A DNA stretch of 64,000 bases from Crossiella cryophila. Lineage in GTDB: Bacteria > Actinomycetota > Actinomycetes > Mycobacteriales > Pseudonocardiaceae. Below are positions 1-9,109 of the stretch, in pieces (the stretch's first letter is position 1; each line of letters opens with the position of its first letter). The stretch lies in contig NZ_JACHMH010000001.1 of NCBI RefSeq assembly GCF_014204915.1, positions 4,737,501-4,801,500 on the forward strand, read 5' to 3'. Position numbers and translations under genes: made by a program. The notes under the pieces were generated by a model. It had not been told where the DNA came from. It saw nothing but the letters and a program-made list of their open reading frames with translations, and did no database searches.

Positions 1-1
1 G

Positions 2-1843
2 ACCTTCCGGCACGATCTGATCCGGGAGGCGCTCTACAATCGCTTGCCCGGCCCGGTCCGGATGGCACTGCATCGCGAGGCCGCCTTCATCGTGCTCGGC
101 GAGGGCCGCTCGCCGGCCGACGCGGTCGAGCACCTGGTGCGCAGCGGGCACAAGGGCGACGCGCAGGCGGTGCTGATCCTGCGGCAGGCCGTCCGCGAGG
201 TCGCGCCGACCTCGCCGAACACCGCGGCCGACCTGATCCTGCGGATGCTGGACCTCATCGACGAACAACACGCCAGCAGGCCTCAGCTGGTCGGCGACGC
301 GGTGCGGCTGCTCGCACTGGCCGGGCGGGCCGCCGAGGCGATCCGGCTGGGCGAGTCCTCACTGCGCACGGTGGAGCGCACCGAGGACAAGGTCTCGCTG
401 CTGCTCGGGCTCTCCGAGGCGCTCTACGCCACGGGGCGCAACTCCAGCGTGGTCGAGTACACCAGCCGCGCGCTGGCCAGGGCGCGCACGCCCAGCCGGG
501 CTCGGGCCGAACTGCTGGCCATGCAGGCATACCTGCTCATCGACAGCGGGGATCCGCGCAGCGCGGACGCGGTGGCCGCGGAGGCGGTGGCCATCGGTGT
601 GCAGGCCGGGGAGTACGCGGCGGTGGTGTGCGGCAACAACGCGCGCAGCGTGGTGGCCAGGGTGCACGGGCAGCTGGACGTGGCGCTGACCTATGCCAGG
701 GAGGCGGTGCGGGTCGCGGACAAGGTCGGCGGCAGCTCCCGCAGCAGGCATCCGCGGCTGTGGCTGGCGGTGGCACTGACCGCCAGCGACCGGTTCGAGG
801 AGGCCGAGGCCGGGTTCGCCCGCGACCACCAGGACACCGAGGCGGCGGGCACCGCGCTGTCCCAGCCGCACTGGCACTACTACCGGGCCGAACTGCGGCT
901 GGCCCAGGGTCGCCTGGACGACGCCGCGGTGGAGGCCGAGGCCGGGGTGTTCGTGGCCGAGCAGCTGCGCGCCCAGCCCCTGGCCGTGCCGCTGCTGGCC
1001 ATGCTCGGGCTGATCTCGGTGTACCGGGACGACATGACCATGGCGCGCAGCTACCTCAAACAGGCCGACGGCCTGGTGGACGAGGGCGTCAGCGTGGTGC
1101 CGGAGGACCTGGCCTGGGCGGCGGCCTGCTTCCAGGACGCGGCCGGGCACCAGGAGGCCGCGCTGGAGATCCTGGACGAGCTGAGCGAGGCGCTGCCGGA
1201 ACGACTGCTGCTGTTCACCCGGCACCCGGCCGCCGGCGCGCGACTCATCCGGATGGCCCAGCAGACCGGTGATCACGCCCGCGCCGAACTGGTGGTGCGG
1301 GCCACCAGGAAACTGGCCGAGCGCAACCCGGAGGTGGCCTCGGCCGCCGGTGCCGCCGCACACGCCGAAGGGGTGCTGCGCAACGACATCGGCCTGCTGC
1401 GGGCGGCCGTCGGCGCCTACCGGGCGACCGGGCGGCAGCTCTCCCTGGCCGAGGGCCTGGAGGACCTGGCGCACGCCGAGGACGCGGCCGGGCACCGGGC
1501 CACCGCGGTCGGGCTCATGCAGGAGGCCGCGCAGTACTTCACCGCCTGCGGCGCCAAACGCGATCTGGCCAGGGTGCAGAAAGCCCTGCGGCGACTGGGT
1601 GTCCGGCGCCGGATCGCGGCGAAACCGGTCAAGGGCGGATCCGGCTGGAACAGTCTCACCCAGTCGGAGCTACGGGTGGTCCGGTTGGTGGCCGAGGGTT
1701 TCACCAACCGTGAGGTCGCGGGCAAGCTGTTCCTCTCACCGCACACAGTGGACAGTCACCTGCGGCACAGCTTCGCCAAGCTGGGCGTGACCAGCCGGGT
1801 CGAGCTGACCCGCAAGGCGATGTCGCACGACGAGTCCCGCTAG
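2..1843 (+). CDS. LuxR-family (LAL-type) transcriptional regulator, 5' end outside the window
   Basis: The reading frame is already open at base 2 and reads TFRHDLIREALY before the first in-window TTG at 44, so that TTG is internal. 'F-RHDLIREALY' is typical of the segment after the AAA/STAND ATPase module of large LuxR (MalT/LAL) regulators. A long helical TPR-like region follows, then a C-terminal LuxR HTH in the last ~60 residues (LTQSELRVVRLVAEGFTNRE ... LSPHTVDSHLRHSFAKLGV). The missing N-terminus should hold the Walker motifs. It sits at the edge of a nitrous-acid/aminohydroxybenzoate gene cluster and is the natural candidate for its activator, and for binding the inverted repeats at 1875, 9092, 9152 and 14984. 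That link is inferred. Family assignment is firm. Confidence 0.9.
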   Translation, partial: TFRHDLIREALYNRLPGPVRMALHREAAFIVLGEGRSPADAVEHLVRSGHKGDAQAVLILRQAVREVAPTSPNTAADLILRMLDLIDEQHASRPQLVGDAVRLLALAGRAAEAIRLGESSLRTVERTEDKVSLLLGLSEALYATGRNSSVVEYTSRALARARTPSRARAELLAMQAYLLIDSGDPRSADAVAAEAVAIGVQAGEYAAVVCGNNARSVVARVHGQLDVALTYAREAVRVADKVGGSSRSRHPRLWLAVALTASDRFEEAEAGFARDHQDTEAAGTALSQPHWHYYRAELRLAQGRLDDAAVEAEAGVFVAEQLRAQPLAVPLLAMLGLISVYRDDMTMARSYLKQADGLVDEGVSVVPEDLAWAAACFQDAAGHQEAALEILDELSEALPERLLLFTRHPAAGARLIRMAQQTGDHARAELVVRATRKLAERNPEVASAAGAAAHAEGVLRNDIGLLRAAVGAYRATGRQLSLAEGLEDLAHAEDAAGHRATAVGLMQEAAQYFTACGAKRDLARVQKALRRLGVRRRIAAKPVKGGSGWNSLTQSELRVVRLVAEGFTNREVAGKLFLSPHTVDSHLRHSFAKLGVTSRVELTRKAMSHDESR

Positions 1844-1864
1844 TCCATTGTGGACTGTGGGTCG

Positions 1865-1902
1865 CCACGGCAGGATCACGCGAACACGTGATGCTGCCGT
1901 GG
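1865..1902. promoter_or_regulatory. Extended inverted repeat, putative pathway operator site 1
   Basis: Two 16-bp arms (one mismatch) flank a 6-bp centre. The core is ATCACG (1875-1880), CGAACA, CGTGAT (1887-1892). No T-tract follows, so a simple terminator for the upstream regulator is less likely. The same core recurs in the other two promoter regions of the cluster. It lies about 70 bp ahead of the VOC-ligase-methyltransferase operon. Binding by the LuxR regulator is inferred. Confidence 0.6.
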
Positions 1903-1960
1903 CGGCCGCCGAGCACTCTGGGGTCGGTAAGTAGTGGTGTGACTCAGGGAGATTCGCCTT

Positions 1961-2323
1961 ATGAGCAACGCTGTCGGACCGAACTTCCTCACGCTCCAGG
2001 TTCGCGACCTTGAGCGCTCCAAGCGTTTCTACACCGAGCTGGTCGGCTTCACCCCCACCGAGTCCAAGGTGCCCACCGCGGTCGTGCTGGACACCGCGCC
2101 GATCAAGCTGGCGTTGCGGCAGAGCGCCATCGACCTGGACGCGGTCAGCGAACTCGGCTGGGGCGTGGTGCTCTGGATCAAGGCAGAGGACCCGGACAAA
2201 CTGGCCAAGGAGCTGGCGGCGGAGGGCGTGACCATCACCAAGCCCCCGTGTGACGGCTTCTGCGGCCGCGAGTTCCAGTTCAAGGACCCCGACGGCTACG
2301 AGCTGACGATCTACGAAGGCTGA
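1961..2323 (+). CDS. VOC (glyoxalase/bleomycin-resistance fold) protein
   Basis: A 120-residue single VOC module. The N-terminal half contains the typical VRDLERSKRFYTELVGF stretch, and the C-terminal half ends FKDPDGYELTIYEG, where the conserved Glu metal ligand sits. It is the first gene after the putative operator and is followed by a ligase and a methyltransferase on the same strand. VOC proteins in biosynthetic loci act as metal-dependent dioxygenases, isomerases, or self-resistance binding proteins. Sequestering a reactive diazo product is one possibility, but nothing in the sequence decides between these. An SD-like AGGGAGA lies just upstream of the ATG. Confidence 0.85.
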   Translation: MSNAVGPNFLTLQVRDLERSKRFYTELVGFTPTESKVPTAVVLDTAPIKLALRQSAIDLDAVSELGWGVVLWIKAEDPDKLAKELAAEGVTITKPPCDGFCGREFQFKDPDGYELTIYEG

Positions 2324-2442
2324 TCCCCCCAGAAGGCCGAACGATCGCAGCCTGTCCGCCGACCCGCCGCCGCGCGCTCACCCGCAACGCGGCGGGTCGG
2401 CCCCCCTTTCGTCGAGTTGGGTCCTGCCGGGAGACAACACAC

Positions 2443-4131
2443 ATGAGCGAGAGAAACGGCACCACGAGCTTCGACTTCAGACCTCTGGCCCGCATGCCGC
2501 TGCACGCCCGGCTCCAGCTCCTGCTGGATCGCGGCCTGGGCGTGGGCAACTTCCTCGACCGCGCCCGCCGGGTCAGCCCGGCGCCCGACCAGCCCTTCCT
2601 GCTCGCCCAGCGACGCACCGGGCACGGGATGTCGTTGCAGCGGTTGAGCCTCAACGACCTGACCACCATCCGCAACGCCTACGCCGCCTGGTACCACCAC
2701 GCCGGCGTGCGCAAGGGCGACCCGGTCGGCGTGCAGCTGGGCGAGGGCGTGGACTCCTTCCTGCACTTCCTCGCGGTCTCCTCGCTGGGCGCGATCCCGG
2801 CGCTGGTCAACGGCCGGATGGACCCGGCGATCGCCTCGGCCTACCTGGGCCGGATCGGCGCGGTCGGCGTGGTGGCCGACGAGGAACGCCTGGACGCGCT
2901 GAAGAACTGCGGCGAACTGCCAGCCGCCCTGCGCTTCGCGGTGGACTCCGCGGACCTGCCGACCAGTGGCGCCACCTCGCTGCCGGGGGTTTTCCCCTAC
3001 CCACACGGCGATGACGACCCGGTGATGCTGTGCCACACCTCCGGCACCACCGGCCCGCCCAAGTCCGCGATCTTCGCGCACCGCCAGTTCTTCCTCGGCA
3101 AGCGGCACCGGCTGTGGAGCTTCCCGCAGGCGGAGAAGAACCGGATGCTCTCCGCGCTGCCGCAGTCGCACTCGGCGGGTATCAGCTACCTGATGACCGC
3201 CACCCTGCTCGGCCTGCCCACACTGGTGATGGCCGATTCCAGCGGGGAGGCCGTGCACGAGGCGATGAAGCTGTTCCGACCGTCCATTGTGGTCGCGTTC
3301 CCGCAGACCTACGCCGAACTGGCCCAGCTGGACATCGATCGCCAGGCGGGCAGCCAGGTGCACACCTGGATCAACACCGGTGACTCCGCGCACGAGGCGC
3401 ACATCAAGGCGCTGATCCGGCACGGCAGGCGACCGGCCCGCGGCGGCGACAAACCCGGCTCCCGGTTCATCGACGGCCTGGGCTCCTCCGAGATGGGGAT
3501 GGCCTTGTTCCGCAAGGTGAGCGAGCCGGAGAGCACCGACTACGACCGCTGCGTGGGCACCCCGGTCAGCGTGGTGGAGAAGGCCACCGTGCTCGACGAG
3601 GACGGCCGCCAGCTCGGTCCGGGCCGGGTCGGACGGCTCGGCGTGCGCACCCCCACCAGGACCCCCGGGTACTGGAACAACTCCGAGCTGACCACCAAGT
3701 CCTCGCTGTCGGGCTACTGGCTCACCGGCGACGTGGTCTACAAGGACCGCAAGGGTCGCTTCTTCCACCTCGACCGCGTCCCGGACGTCATCCACACCAC
3801 CACCGGCCCGGTCTACAGCCTCCCCCTGGAGGAGGCGATCCTGTTGGGGTGCGAGCAGATCGCGGACTGCGCGGTGGTCGCGGTCGACGCGCCGGCCCCC
3901 GGCCGCGGCCACGTCCCCTTCGCCGCGATCAAGCTCAAGCCCGGCGCCGCCGAACCCGCGGACCTGTTGGCCGCCGTCAACACCGCGCTGACCGCCCGCG
4001 GACTGTCCACAGTGCACGGTGCCGTGCTGGCAACGGAACCGGCGGACTTCCCGACCGGCGCCACCGGCAAGGTGCTCAAGCGCCAGCTCCGCGAACGCTT
4101 CGCCACCGTGCTCTCCAGCCAGCCCAGCTGA
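2443..4131 (+). CDS. creM: AMP-forming acyl-CoA ligase-fold enzyme, candidate diazotase (CreM/AvaA6-like)
   Basis: ANL superfamily adenylating enzyme of 562 aa. The phosphate-binding loop CHTSGTTGPPK is at residues 197-207, the hinge-region YWLTGD follows near residue 430, and the C-terminal catalytic lysine is in PTGATGKVLK (Lys543). In isolation it would be called a fatty-acid-CoA ligase. Its setting beside CreD/CreE-like and 3-amino-4-hydroxybenzoate genes matches the ATP-dependent diazotases of cremeomycin (CreM) and avenalumic acid (AvaA6), which couple nitrite to an aromatic amine through an AMP-nitrite intermediate. That role is inferred from context; activating the aromatic carboxylate is the main alternative. 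It precedes the O-methyltransferase by 33 bp, so the two are probably co-transcribed. Confidence 0.7.
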   Translation: MSERNGTTSFDFRPLARMPLHARLQLLLDRGLGVGNFLDRARRVSPAPDQPFLLAQRRTGHGMSLQRLSLNDLTTIRNAYAAWYHHAGVRKGDPVGVQLGEGVDSFLHFLAVSSLGAIPALVNGRMDPAIASAYLGRIGAVGVVADEERLDALKNCGELPAALRFAVDSADLPTSGATSLPGVFPYPHGDDDPVMLCHTSGTTGPPKSAIFAHRQFFLGKRHRLWSFPQAEKNRMLSALPQSHSAGISYLMTATLLGLPTLVMADSSGEAVHEAMKLFRPSIVVAFPQTYAELAQLDIDRQAGSQVHTWINTGDSAHEAHIKALIRHGRRPARGGDKPGSRFIDGLGSSEMGMALFRKVSEPESTDYDRCVGTPVSVVEKATVLDEDGRQLGPGRVGRLGVRTPTRTPGYWNNSELTTKSSLSGYWLTGDVVYKDRKGRFFHLDRVPDVIHTTTGPVYSLPLEEAILLGCEQIADCAVVAVDAPAPGRGHVPFAAIKLKPGAAEPADLLAAVNTALTARGLSTVHGAVLATEPADFPTGATGKVLKRQLRERFATVLSSQPS

Positions 4132-4164
4132 CCCCACGCGACACCGAACCAAGGAAAGGGAACC

Positions 4165-5241
4165 ATGACCGACACAGTCTCCGCCGCTTCGGCTCACCGT
4201 CCCGGCGTGACGGCCGGGGTCTCCCCGCAGGACGGCGACGTGCCGGCCCCGGTGCGCATGTACGAGATGCTGTACAGCTCGCTGGTGAGCCAGCTGCTCA
4301 TCGCGGTCGCCGAACTCGGCGTGGCCGACGCCCTCGGCGACGAGGTGCGGCACATCGACGACCTGGCCGAGCGCACCGGCGCCCACCCCGGCGCGCTGTA
4401 CCGGGCGCTGCGCGCGCTGGCCAGCGTCGGGGTGTTCACCGAGGTCGAACCGCGCACCTTCGGCCTGACCCCCCTTGCCGCCACGCTGCGCGGCGATGTG
4501 CCGGGGTCCATGCGCGACCTGGCCAAGTACGTGGGCCTGAGCGAACGGCAGCGCTCCTTCGGCGCCCTGGTGCACAGTCTCCGCACCGGCCAGCCCAGCT
4601 TCGACCACGTGCACGGCACCGACTGGTGGACCTACTTCGCCGCGCACCCTGAGCTGTCCACGCTGTTCAACAACGCCATGGGCAACATGGCCCGGATGGT
4701 CAACGGCGCCACCCTGGACGCCTACGACCTCACCGACGTCAAGCACCTCATCGACGTCGGCGGCGGCCAGGGTCACCTGGTGGCCACCCTGCTGGCCCGC
4801 TACCCGGAGATGACCGCGGTGGTCTACGACCTCGCGCGGGTGGTGCCCGAGGCCGCGGCCACGGTGGCCAAGGCCGGGTTCGCCGACCGGGTGCAGTGCG
4901 TTGGCGGGGACTTCCTCAAGTCCGTGCCCGCCGGCGGTGACGCGTACGTGCTGTCCTGGACCATCCACGACTGGGCGGACAAGGACGCGATCACCATCCT
5001 GAGCAACGTCCGGGAGCAGATGAAGCCCGGCAGCAAGCTGATCATCATCGACGAGGTGCTGCCGGAGGGCGACGCGCCGCACTTCGGCAAGTTCGAGGAC
5101 ATCGTGATGCTGTCCCTGCTCACCGGGCACGTGCGCACCGAGGCGGAGTTCATCACGCTGTTCGAGAAGGCCGGGCTCAAGCACCTGGAGACCCGGCCCA
5201 CCTCCTCGCCGACGAGTGTGATCGTGGCGGTGCCCGCCTGA
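4165..5241 (+). CDS. SAM-dependent O-methyltransferase (plant-type OMT fold)
   Basis: 358 aa. It has an N-terminal dimerisation/winged-helix domain (MYEMLYSSLVSQLLIAVAEL) and a C-terminal Rossmann domain with SAM motif LIDVGGGQG at about residues 193-201. The catalytic-base His lies in WTIHDWADKDA, as in caffeate/hydroxyindole-type O-methyltransferases. It follows the ligase in one operon and is probably the tailoring methyltransferase of the aminohydroxybenzoate-derived product. Cremeomycin carries one O-methyl group installed by an OMT of its own cluster (CreN, as I recall). Substrate and order of steps are not shown by sequence. Confidence 0.87.
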   Translation: MTDTVSAASAHRPGVTAGVSPQDGDVPAPVRMYEMLYSSLVSQLLIAVAELGVADALGDEVRHIDDLAERTGAHPGALYRALRALASVGVFTEVEPRTFGLTPLAATLRGDVPGSMRDLAKYVGLSERQRSFGALVHSLRTGQPSFDHVHGTDWWTYFAAHPELSTLFNNAMGNMARMVNGATLDAYDLTDVKHLIDVGGGQGHLVATLLARYPEMTAVVYDLARVVPEAAATVAKAGFADRVQCVGGDFLKSVPAGGDAYVLSWTIHDWADKDAITILSNVREQMKPGSKLIIIDEVLPEGDAPHFGKFEDIVMLSLLTGHVRTEAEFITLFEKAGLKHLETRPTSSPTSVIVAVPA

Positions 5242-5265
5242 TCTGAGGTAATCGCGAGGTCCGAC

Positions 5266-5298
5266 GTGCGCCGGTTCCCTGGTGGGGGACCGGCGCAC
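5266..5298 (+). terminator. Stem-loop after the O-methyltransferase gene
   Basis: A GTGCGCCGGT...ACCGGCGCAC hairpin with CCC/GGG at the loop side, starting about 25 bp after the stop codon. It is a GC-rich actinomycete-type terminator with only a short T-containing tail (TTCGTTG). It separates the operon from the small secreted-protein gene. Confidence 0.65.
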
Positions 5299-5402
5299 TT
5301 CGTTGTGGCCTCGGGGTTTCAGATCCGCTTGAAACCGGTGGTCCCGCTGATCCGGCATCCCTAATCTCCGTGATCGACCCGACCGCGGAAGAAGAGGGAA
5401 AC

Positions 5403-5735
5403 ATGCAGCTGGGCAGGAAAATTCTGGTGAGCGCGGCAGCGGTGGCGGCGGCCATGTCGTCCACGCTGGTGGTCACCGCCACCCCCGCGAGCGCCGAGGT
5501 GTGGCGCTGTGAGTCCAAGGTGGAGAAGGCGGCCAACTTCGGCCAGGTGTTCTGCCGGGACGGCTTCGGCAGCTACCGCGTCGTGGTCGAGTGCAACATG
5601 GGGCACTGGCCGTACACCAGGAACATCGACGGTCCGCTGGTGACCAAGCAGAACGGTTACCAGGGCCCGATCTCCCGGGTCGACGGTCCGCCGAACGGCT
5701 GCCACGTGGTGAAGGCCTGGCTCAAGGTCGTCTGA
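5403..5735 (+). CDS. Small secreted cysteine-containing protein
   Basis: 110 aa from the ATG at 5403, which has GAAGAGGG six bases upstream. A clear Sec signal peptide (LGRKILVSAAAVAAAMSSTL) ends near ATPASA. The mature part is about 80 residues with four Cys residues (CESK, FCRD, VECN, GCHV), consistent with two disulfides. I do not recognise a family. It lies between the biosynthetic operons and is closed by a strong terminator, so it may be an independently transcribed gene caught within the cluster. No biosynthetic role can be assigned. Confidence 0.75.
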   Translation: MQLGRKILVSAAAVAAAMSSTLVVTATPASAEVWRCESKVEKAANFGQVFCRDGFGSYRVVVECNMGHWPYTRNIDGPLVTKQNGYQGPISRVDGPPNGCHVVKAWLKVV

Positions 5736-5747
5736 CCCGCACACGGG

Positions 5748-5784
5748 ACCGGCCCCGCGATCGAGGGATCGCGGGGCCGGTTTT
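5748..5784. terminator. Perfect 15-bp hairpin with T-tract, bidirectional terminator
   Basis: Arms at 5748-5762 and 5767-5781 pair perfectly around a GAGG loop and are followed by TTTT. It lies between the convergent small secreted-protein gene and the GriH-like gene and can serve both. Confidence 0.9.
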
Positions 5785-5797
5785 CCGTTGTGCGGCT

Positions 5798-6901
5798 TTA
5801 CTTCTCCAGGCAGAACTCGTTGATCGGGTAACCCACGTGCCGGTCCTGGGTGGGCAGGTAGCCCAGCACCGTGTCACCCGGCCGCAGCTCGGTGCTGTTG
5901 AGCACCACGCCGCCGGGGCCGAGCACCCGCACGTGCCAGTCGTCCTGCAGGATCAGGTTCACCGTCTGGCCGTTGGGCGCCACCGCGTCGATGGAGATCA
6001 GCGGCCTGGTCTCGATCTTCACCCGGCCCACGGTGACCAACCTGGTCTGCCCCTTGATGTCCACCGCCATCACCTTGCTGCCTGCCTTCAGCTCGCTGAG
6101 GTAGTTGGTGCGGCTGTTGGCGGAGAGGGTGTAGGAGTGGATCGCGCCCGCGTTGACCCGGAACGGGCGGGTGGGCATGTACGGCAGCGGGTGGGTCTCG
6201 CTGACGCACAGGATCATGCCCTTGGAGTGCGAGCCGACCAGGATGCCCTCGTCCTCGCGGAAATAGGTGCAGGTGTCCACACAGGCCCGCTCGCCCATGC
6301 CGATGTGCGCGGTGGCGGTCACGGTCAGCTCGACCAGGTCCAGTTCCGCGGTCTCGGTCACCGCGGCCTGCTTGAGCGCCGTGGCGTCGCCGACACGCCG
6401 CGGCGCCATCAGCACACCGTCCGAACCCAGTTCCAGCACGCCGAAGATGATCTCGGCTTCCTCGACGTCCTGCGCGATGGTGATGATGCTGCCGGTCGAC
6501 TTGGCCGCCGCCGCGATCACGATTTCAAGGGGGATCTTGGTGGGGTCGCGGAAGAGCAGCACCGCCCAGCGGTCGTTGCGGGCCGCCTGGCAGGCGTCCT
6601 CCAGCGTGGGCGCGTCGATGATCTCCACGAACCGGCCGAACTCCACGTCGGGGTGACGCAGTGCCAGTTCGGCGGGCTCACCGTGGGCCACCGGGTCCAC
6701 GATGACCACATCGGCGCCGCCGAAGTCCTCCGGCAGCGGGCGGCCCTGCGGGAACAGGACCTTCTTCACCGTGGGGGGCAGGGTTTCCAGGTCCTCCGGG
6801 GTGGCGGCCACGATCCCGTCCACGCGCTGGTGGATGGCCTCCTCCAGGATCGCCGACCTCGCGTCGTCCGTCGCACGGACATCCAGCCAGCAGAGCTTCA
6901 T
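5798..6901 (-). CDS. griH: 3-amino-4-hydroxybenzoate synthase (GriH/CreH-like, DHQ synthase II family)
   Basis: 367 aa, the usual length of the archaeal-type 3-dehydroquinate synthase family to which GriH belongs. It starts MKLCWLDVRATDDA. The strongly conserved C-terminal half includes GSDGVLMAPRR, AHIGMGERACVDTC, EGILVGSHSKGM, RPFRVNAGAIHSY and NYLSELKAGSKV. GriH converts the seven-carbon amino-ketose phosphate made by GriI into 3,4-AHBA, the core of grixazone and of cremeomycin. It is the last gene of a three-gene leftward operon, 36 bp after the GriI-like gene. The presence of both enzymes together with an aspartokinase makes the 3,4-AHBA assignment much more likely than dehydroquinate synthesis. 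Confidence 0.93.
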   Translation of the reverse strand: MKLCWLDVRATDDARSAILEEAIHQRVDGIVAATPEDLETLPPTVKKVLFPQGRPLPEDFGGADVVIVDPVAHGEPAELALRHPDVEFGRFVEIIDAPTLEDACQAARNDRWAVLLFRDPTKIPLEIVIAAAAKSTGSIITIAQDVEEAEIIFGVLELGSDGVLMAPRRVGDATALKQAAVTETAELDLVELTVTATAHIGMGERACVDTCTYFREDEGILVGSHSKGMILCVSETHPLPYMPTRPFRVNAGAIHSYTLSANSRTNYLSELKAGSKVMAVDIKGQTRLVTVGRVKIETRPLISIDAVAPNGQTVNLILQDDWHVRVLGPGGVVLNSTELRPGDTVLGYLPTQDRHVGYPINEFCLEK

Positions 6902-6937
6902 GGTCTTGCTCCTCCAAGGGGTGGGGCGGGTGGATGG

Positions 6938-7741
6938 TCAGACCCGGCTGGGGACGAGCGCCCGCTCGTCCGCACCGGCGTGCACGAGTTCGGCGATCCG
7001 CCGGGCTCGTTTGCCCGGATCGGGCGCCTGGAAGATGTTGCGGCCCATGGCCAGGCCGGTCACGCCCGCACTCAGCAGAGTGTCCACATAGGACACAACA
7101 GCGTCGGTGCTGTCCAGTTGCGGGCCGCCGGCCACGATCAGCGGGATCGGGCAGCCGCGCACCACATCGGCCATCTCCGCCCGGGAACCGACGTAGGGCA
7201 CCTTGGCGATGTCCGCGCCCAGGTCCGCCGCGAGCGAGGCGGCGTGCGCGACCAGCGCCGGGTCCCTCGGGTTGGTCACCCTGGGGCCGCGCGGGTACAT
7301 CATCGCCAGCAGCGGCACGTTCCACCGGTCACAGGCGTCGGCGACCAGACCGAGGTCGGCGACCTGGCGGCGTTCGTCGGCCGAGCCGATGTTGACGTGC
7401 ACGCTCACCGCGTCCGCGCCCAGCCGCAGCACATCCTCCACAGTGGACACCAGGTACTTCGCGTCCGGGTCCGGCGCGTGCATGGTGCTGGCGGAGAGGT
7501 GCACGATCAGCGAGGTGCCGGTGAACACCCTGGCGTCCACGTGCCGCAGGCTGCCCTTGTGCAGCACCACGCCGTCGACCCCGTTGGCGGCCAGCTCGCC
7601 GATCAGCCAGGTGAGGTCGTTGCCGACGATCGGGCCGTCGGAGACCGAGTGATCCAGCGGCACCACGAACAGCCGCTCGTCACTGTGGTGGAACAACCTG
7701 CGGAAGCGCATCTGGGCGCCGAACGATCGGTTCGTAGACAC
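6938..7741 (-). CDS. griI: Class I aldolase forming the C7 precursor of 3,4-AHBA (GriI/CreI-like)
   Basis: 267 aa member of the DeoC/LacD-type family that includes archaeal ADH synthase. Visible hallmarks are VVPLDHSVSDGPI (residues 27-39), the Schiff-base lysine in ADIAKVPYVG (Lys180), YPRGPRV, VAGGP and GLAMGRNIFQ. GriI condenses aspartate semialdehyde with dihydroxyacetone phosphate to give the linear precursor that GriH cyclises. It starts at GTG with AAGAAGGGA upstream. It lies 31 bp downstream of the aspartokinase gene that would supply aspartyl phosphate. Confidence 0.93.
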   Translation of the reverse strand: MSTNRSFGAQMRFRRLFHHSDERLFVVPLDHSVSDGPIVGNDLTWLIGELAANGVDGVVLHKGSLRHVDARVFTGTSLIVHLSASTMHAPDPDAKYLVSTVEDVLRLGADAVSVHVNIGSADERRQVADLGLVADACDRWNVPLLAMMYPRGPRVTNPRDPALVAHAASLAADLGADIAKVPYVGSRAEMADVVRGCPIPLIVAGGPQLDSTDAVVSYVDTLLSAGVTGLAMGRNIFQAPDPGKRARRIAELVHAGADERALVPSRV

Positions 7742-7772
7742 CGGTGTCCCTTCTTGTGGAAGTGCGGCAGAC

Positions 7773-9017
7773 CTAGGCGGGCATGGACTCGGCGTCGTCC
7801 CGGTCCAGCTCGAACTCGCGGTGCAGGGTGGTGACCGCCTCGGTGAGCCGGTCGGCCGGGATGATCACCGAGCTGCGCAGCTGGGTGGTCGCGCCCCAGC
7901 TCGGGGTGATGCCCGCGGCGGAGAGCGCCAGCAGCATCCGCACCGTGTACTCGGGGCGGTTGAGCAGGCCGGTGCCCACCACGGACAGCTTGCCGACCTG
8001 GTCATCCAGTTCGGTGACGCAGCCCAGTTCGGCGGCCAGTTGGGCCAGCAGGTCCTGGGCCACCGGCAGGTCCCTGCGGTGCAGGGCGAAACCCAGTCGC
8101 GGCTCGCTCTCGCCGGGGCCGGACCAGGAGACCAGGTCCACCGGGACCGACTTCTGTGCCAGCGCGTCGAAGACCACGGTGGCCAGGCCGGGGGCCGGGC
8201 GGGTGGCGCGGACCTGGGCCCACACCACCTCCCGGTCGTGGGTGACCGCGGTGACAAAACCCTGTGACTCCATGACCTGTTGACAGCTCCGTCCGAGAAT
8301 CGTGGTGCCTGCGGACTGGGTGTACGAACTGCGCACCTGGAGATCCATGCCGTGCACCGCGGCCAGTTCCACCGCCCGGGAATGCAGCACCTGCGCGCCG
8401 GCGAAGGCCATCTCGGTCATCACCCCGGCGTCGACGTGGCTGAGCACCCTCGCACCCGGCACGATGCGCGGATCGGCGGTGTAAACGCCGTCCACATCGG
8501 TGTAGATCTCGCAGCTGGCCGCGTCCAGTGCGGCCGCCAGCGCCACCGCCGTGGTGTCCGAACCGCCCCGGCCGAGGGTGATGATGTCGCCGTGCGTGTC
8601 CATGCCCTGGAAACCGGACACCACAACGACATTGCCATCGTCCAGATGCCGCAGCACCCGGCTGGTGTCGATGGCCGCGATGACCCCGGCGCCGTGCCTG
8701 CCATCAGCCAGGATGCCTGCCTGCGGACCGGTCAGGGACATCGCGGGCACGCCGATCTCGTGCAGGGCCATGGCCAGCAGCGCCGCGGACTGGTTCTCCC
8801 CGGTGGCCAGCAGCTGGTCGCTCTCCCGCGCCGATGGCGACGGGTTCAGCTCCAGTGCCTGCCGGATCAGCTCGTCGGTGGTGTCCCCGCGAGCGGAGAC
8901 CACCACCACCGTCGGCCGACCCGCGCGGTGCGTGTGCCGCACGATGCGCGCCACCCGGCGGATCATCTCGGGCGTCGCGACCGACGTCCCACCGTATTTC
9001 TGAACCGCTATGGTCAT
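7773..9017 (-). CDS. Aspartate kinase dedicated to the cluster
   Basis: 414 aa from the ATG at 9017. The frame stays open to 9116, but the kinase family begins at MTIAVQKYGGTSV, and GAGGGG sits six bases before this ATG. The amino-acid kinase domain has KYGGTSV, FQGMDTHGDIITLGRGGSD and EIYTDVDGVYTADPR, followed by two ACT domains. It makes aspartyl-4-phosphate, the first step to aspartate semialdehyde for the GriI reaction. No semialdehyde dehydrogenase is visible here, so that step would use the primary-metabolism enzyme. A pathway-specific aspartokinase is usually taken to relax lysine/threonine feedback control, though no residue here proves that. Confidence 0.92.
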   Translation of the reverse strand: MTIAVQKYGGTSVATPEMIRRVARIVRHTHRAGRPTVVVVSARGDTTDELIRQALELNPSPSARESDQLLATGENQSAALLAMALHEIGVPAMSLTGPQAGILADGRHGAGVIAAIDTSRVLRHLDDGNVVVVSGFQGMDTHGDIITLGRGGSDTTAVALAAALDAASCEIYTDVDGVYTADPRIVPGARVLSHVDAGVMTEMAFAGAQVLHSRAVELAAVHGMDLQVRSSYTQSAGTTILGRSCQQVMESQGFVTAVTHDREVVWAQVRATRPAPGLATVVFDALAQKSVPVDLVSWSGPGESEPRLGFALHRRDLPVAQDLLAQLAAELGCVTELDDQVGKLSVVGTGLLNRPEYTVRMLLALSAAGITPSWGATTQLRSSVIIPADRLTEAVTTLHREFELDRDDAESMPA

Positions 9018-9091
9018 TGCACCCCTCGCACCGGAGAAATTCGGCCAGGCGGTCTGTGAATCCTTTTCTACACAGCGGAAGACGGCCGTGG

Positions 9092-9109
9092 ATCCCGAGA
9101 ACACGTGAT
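9092..9109. promoter_or_regulatory. Putative pathway operator site 2
   Basis: ATCCCG-AGAACA-CGTGAT, an imperfect inverted repeat matching the core at 1875. It lies in the 228-bp divergent promoter region between the aspartokinase and the CreE-like gene, exactly 60 bp from site 3. Confidence 0.55.

Noticed and set aside
2311-5358. A 1015-codon open frame on the minus strand opposite the ligase and methyltransferase genes
   Set aside because: It has the His/Gly/Arg/Val-rich composition of antisense frames in high-GC DNA, no domain, and overlaps two well-supported genes.
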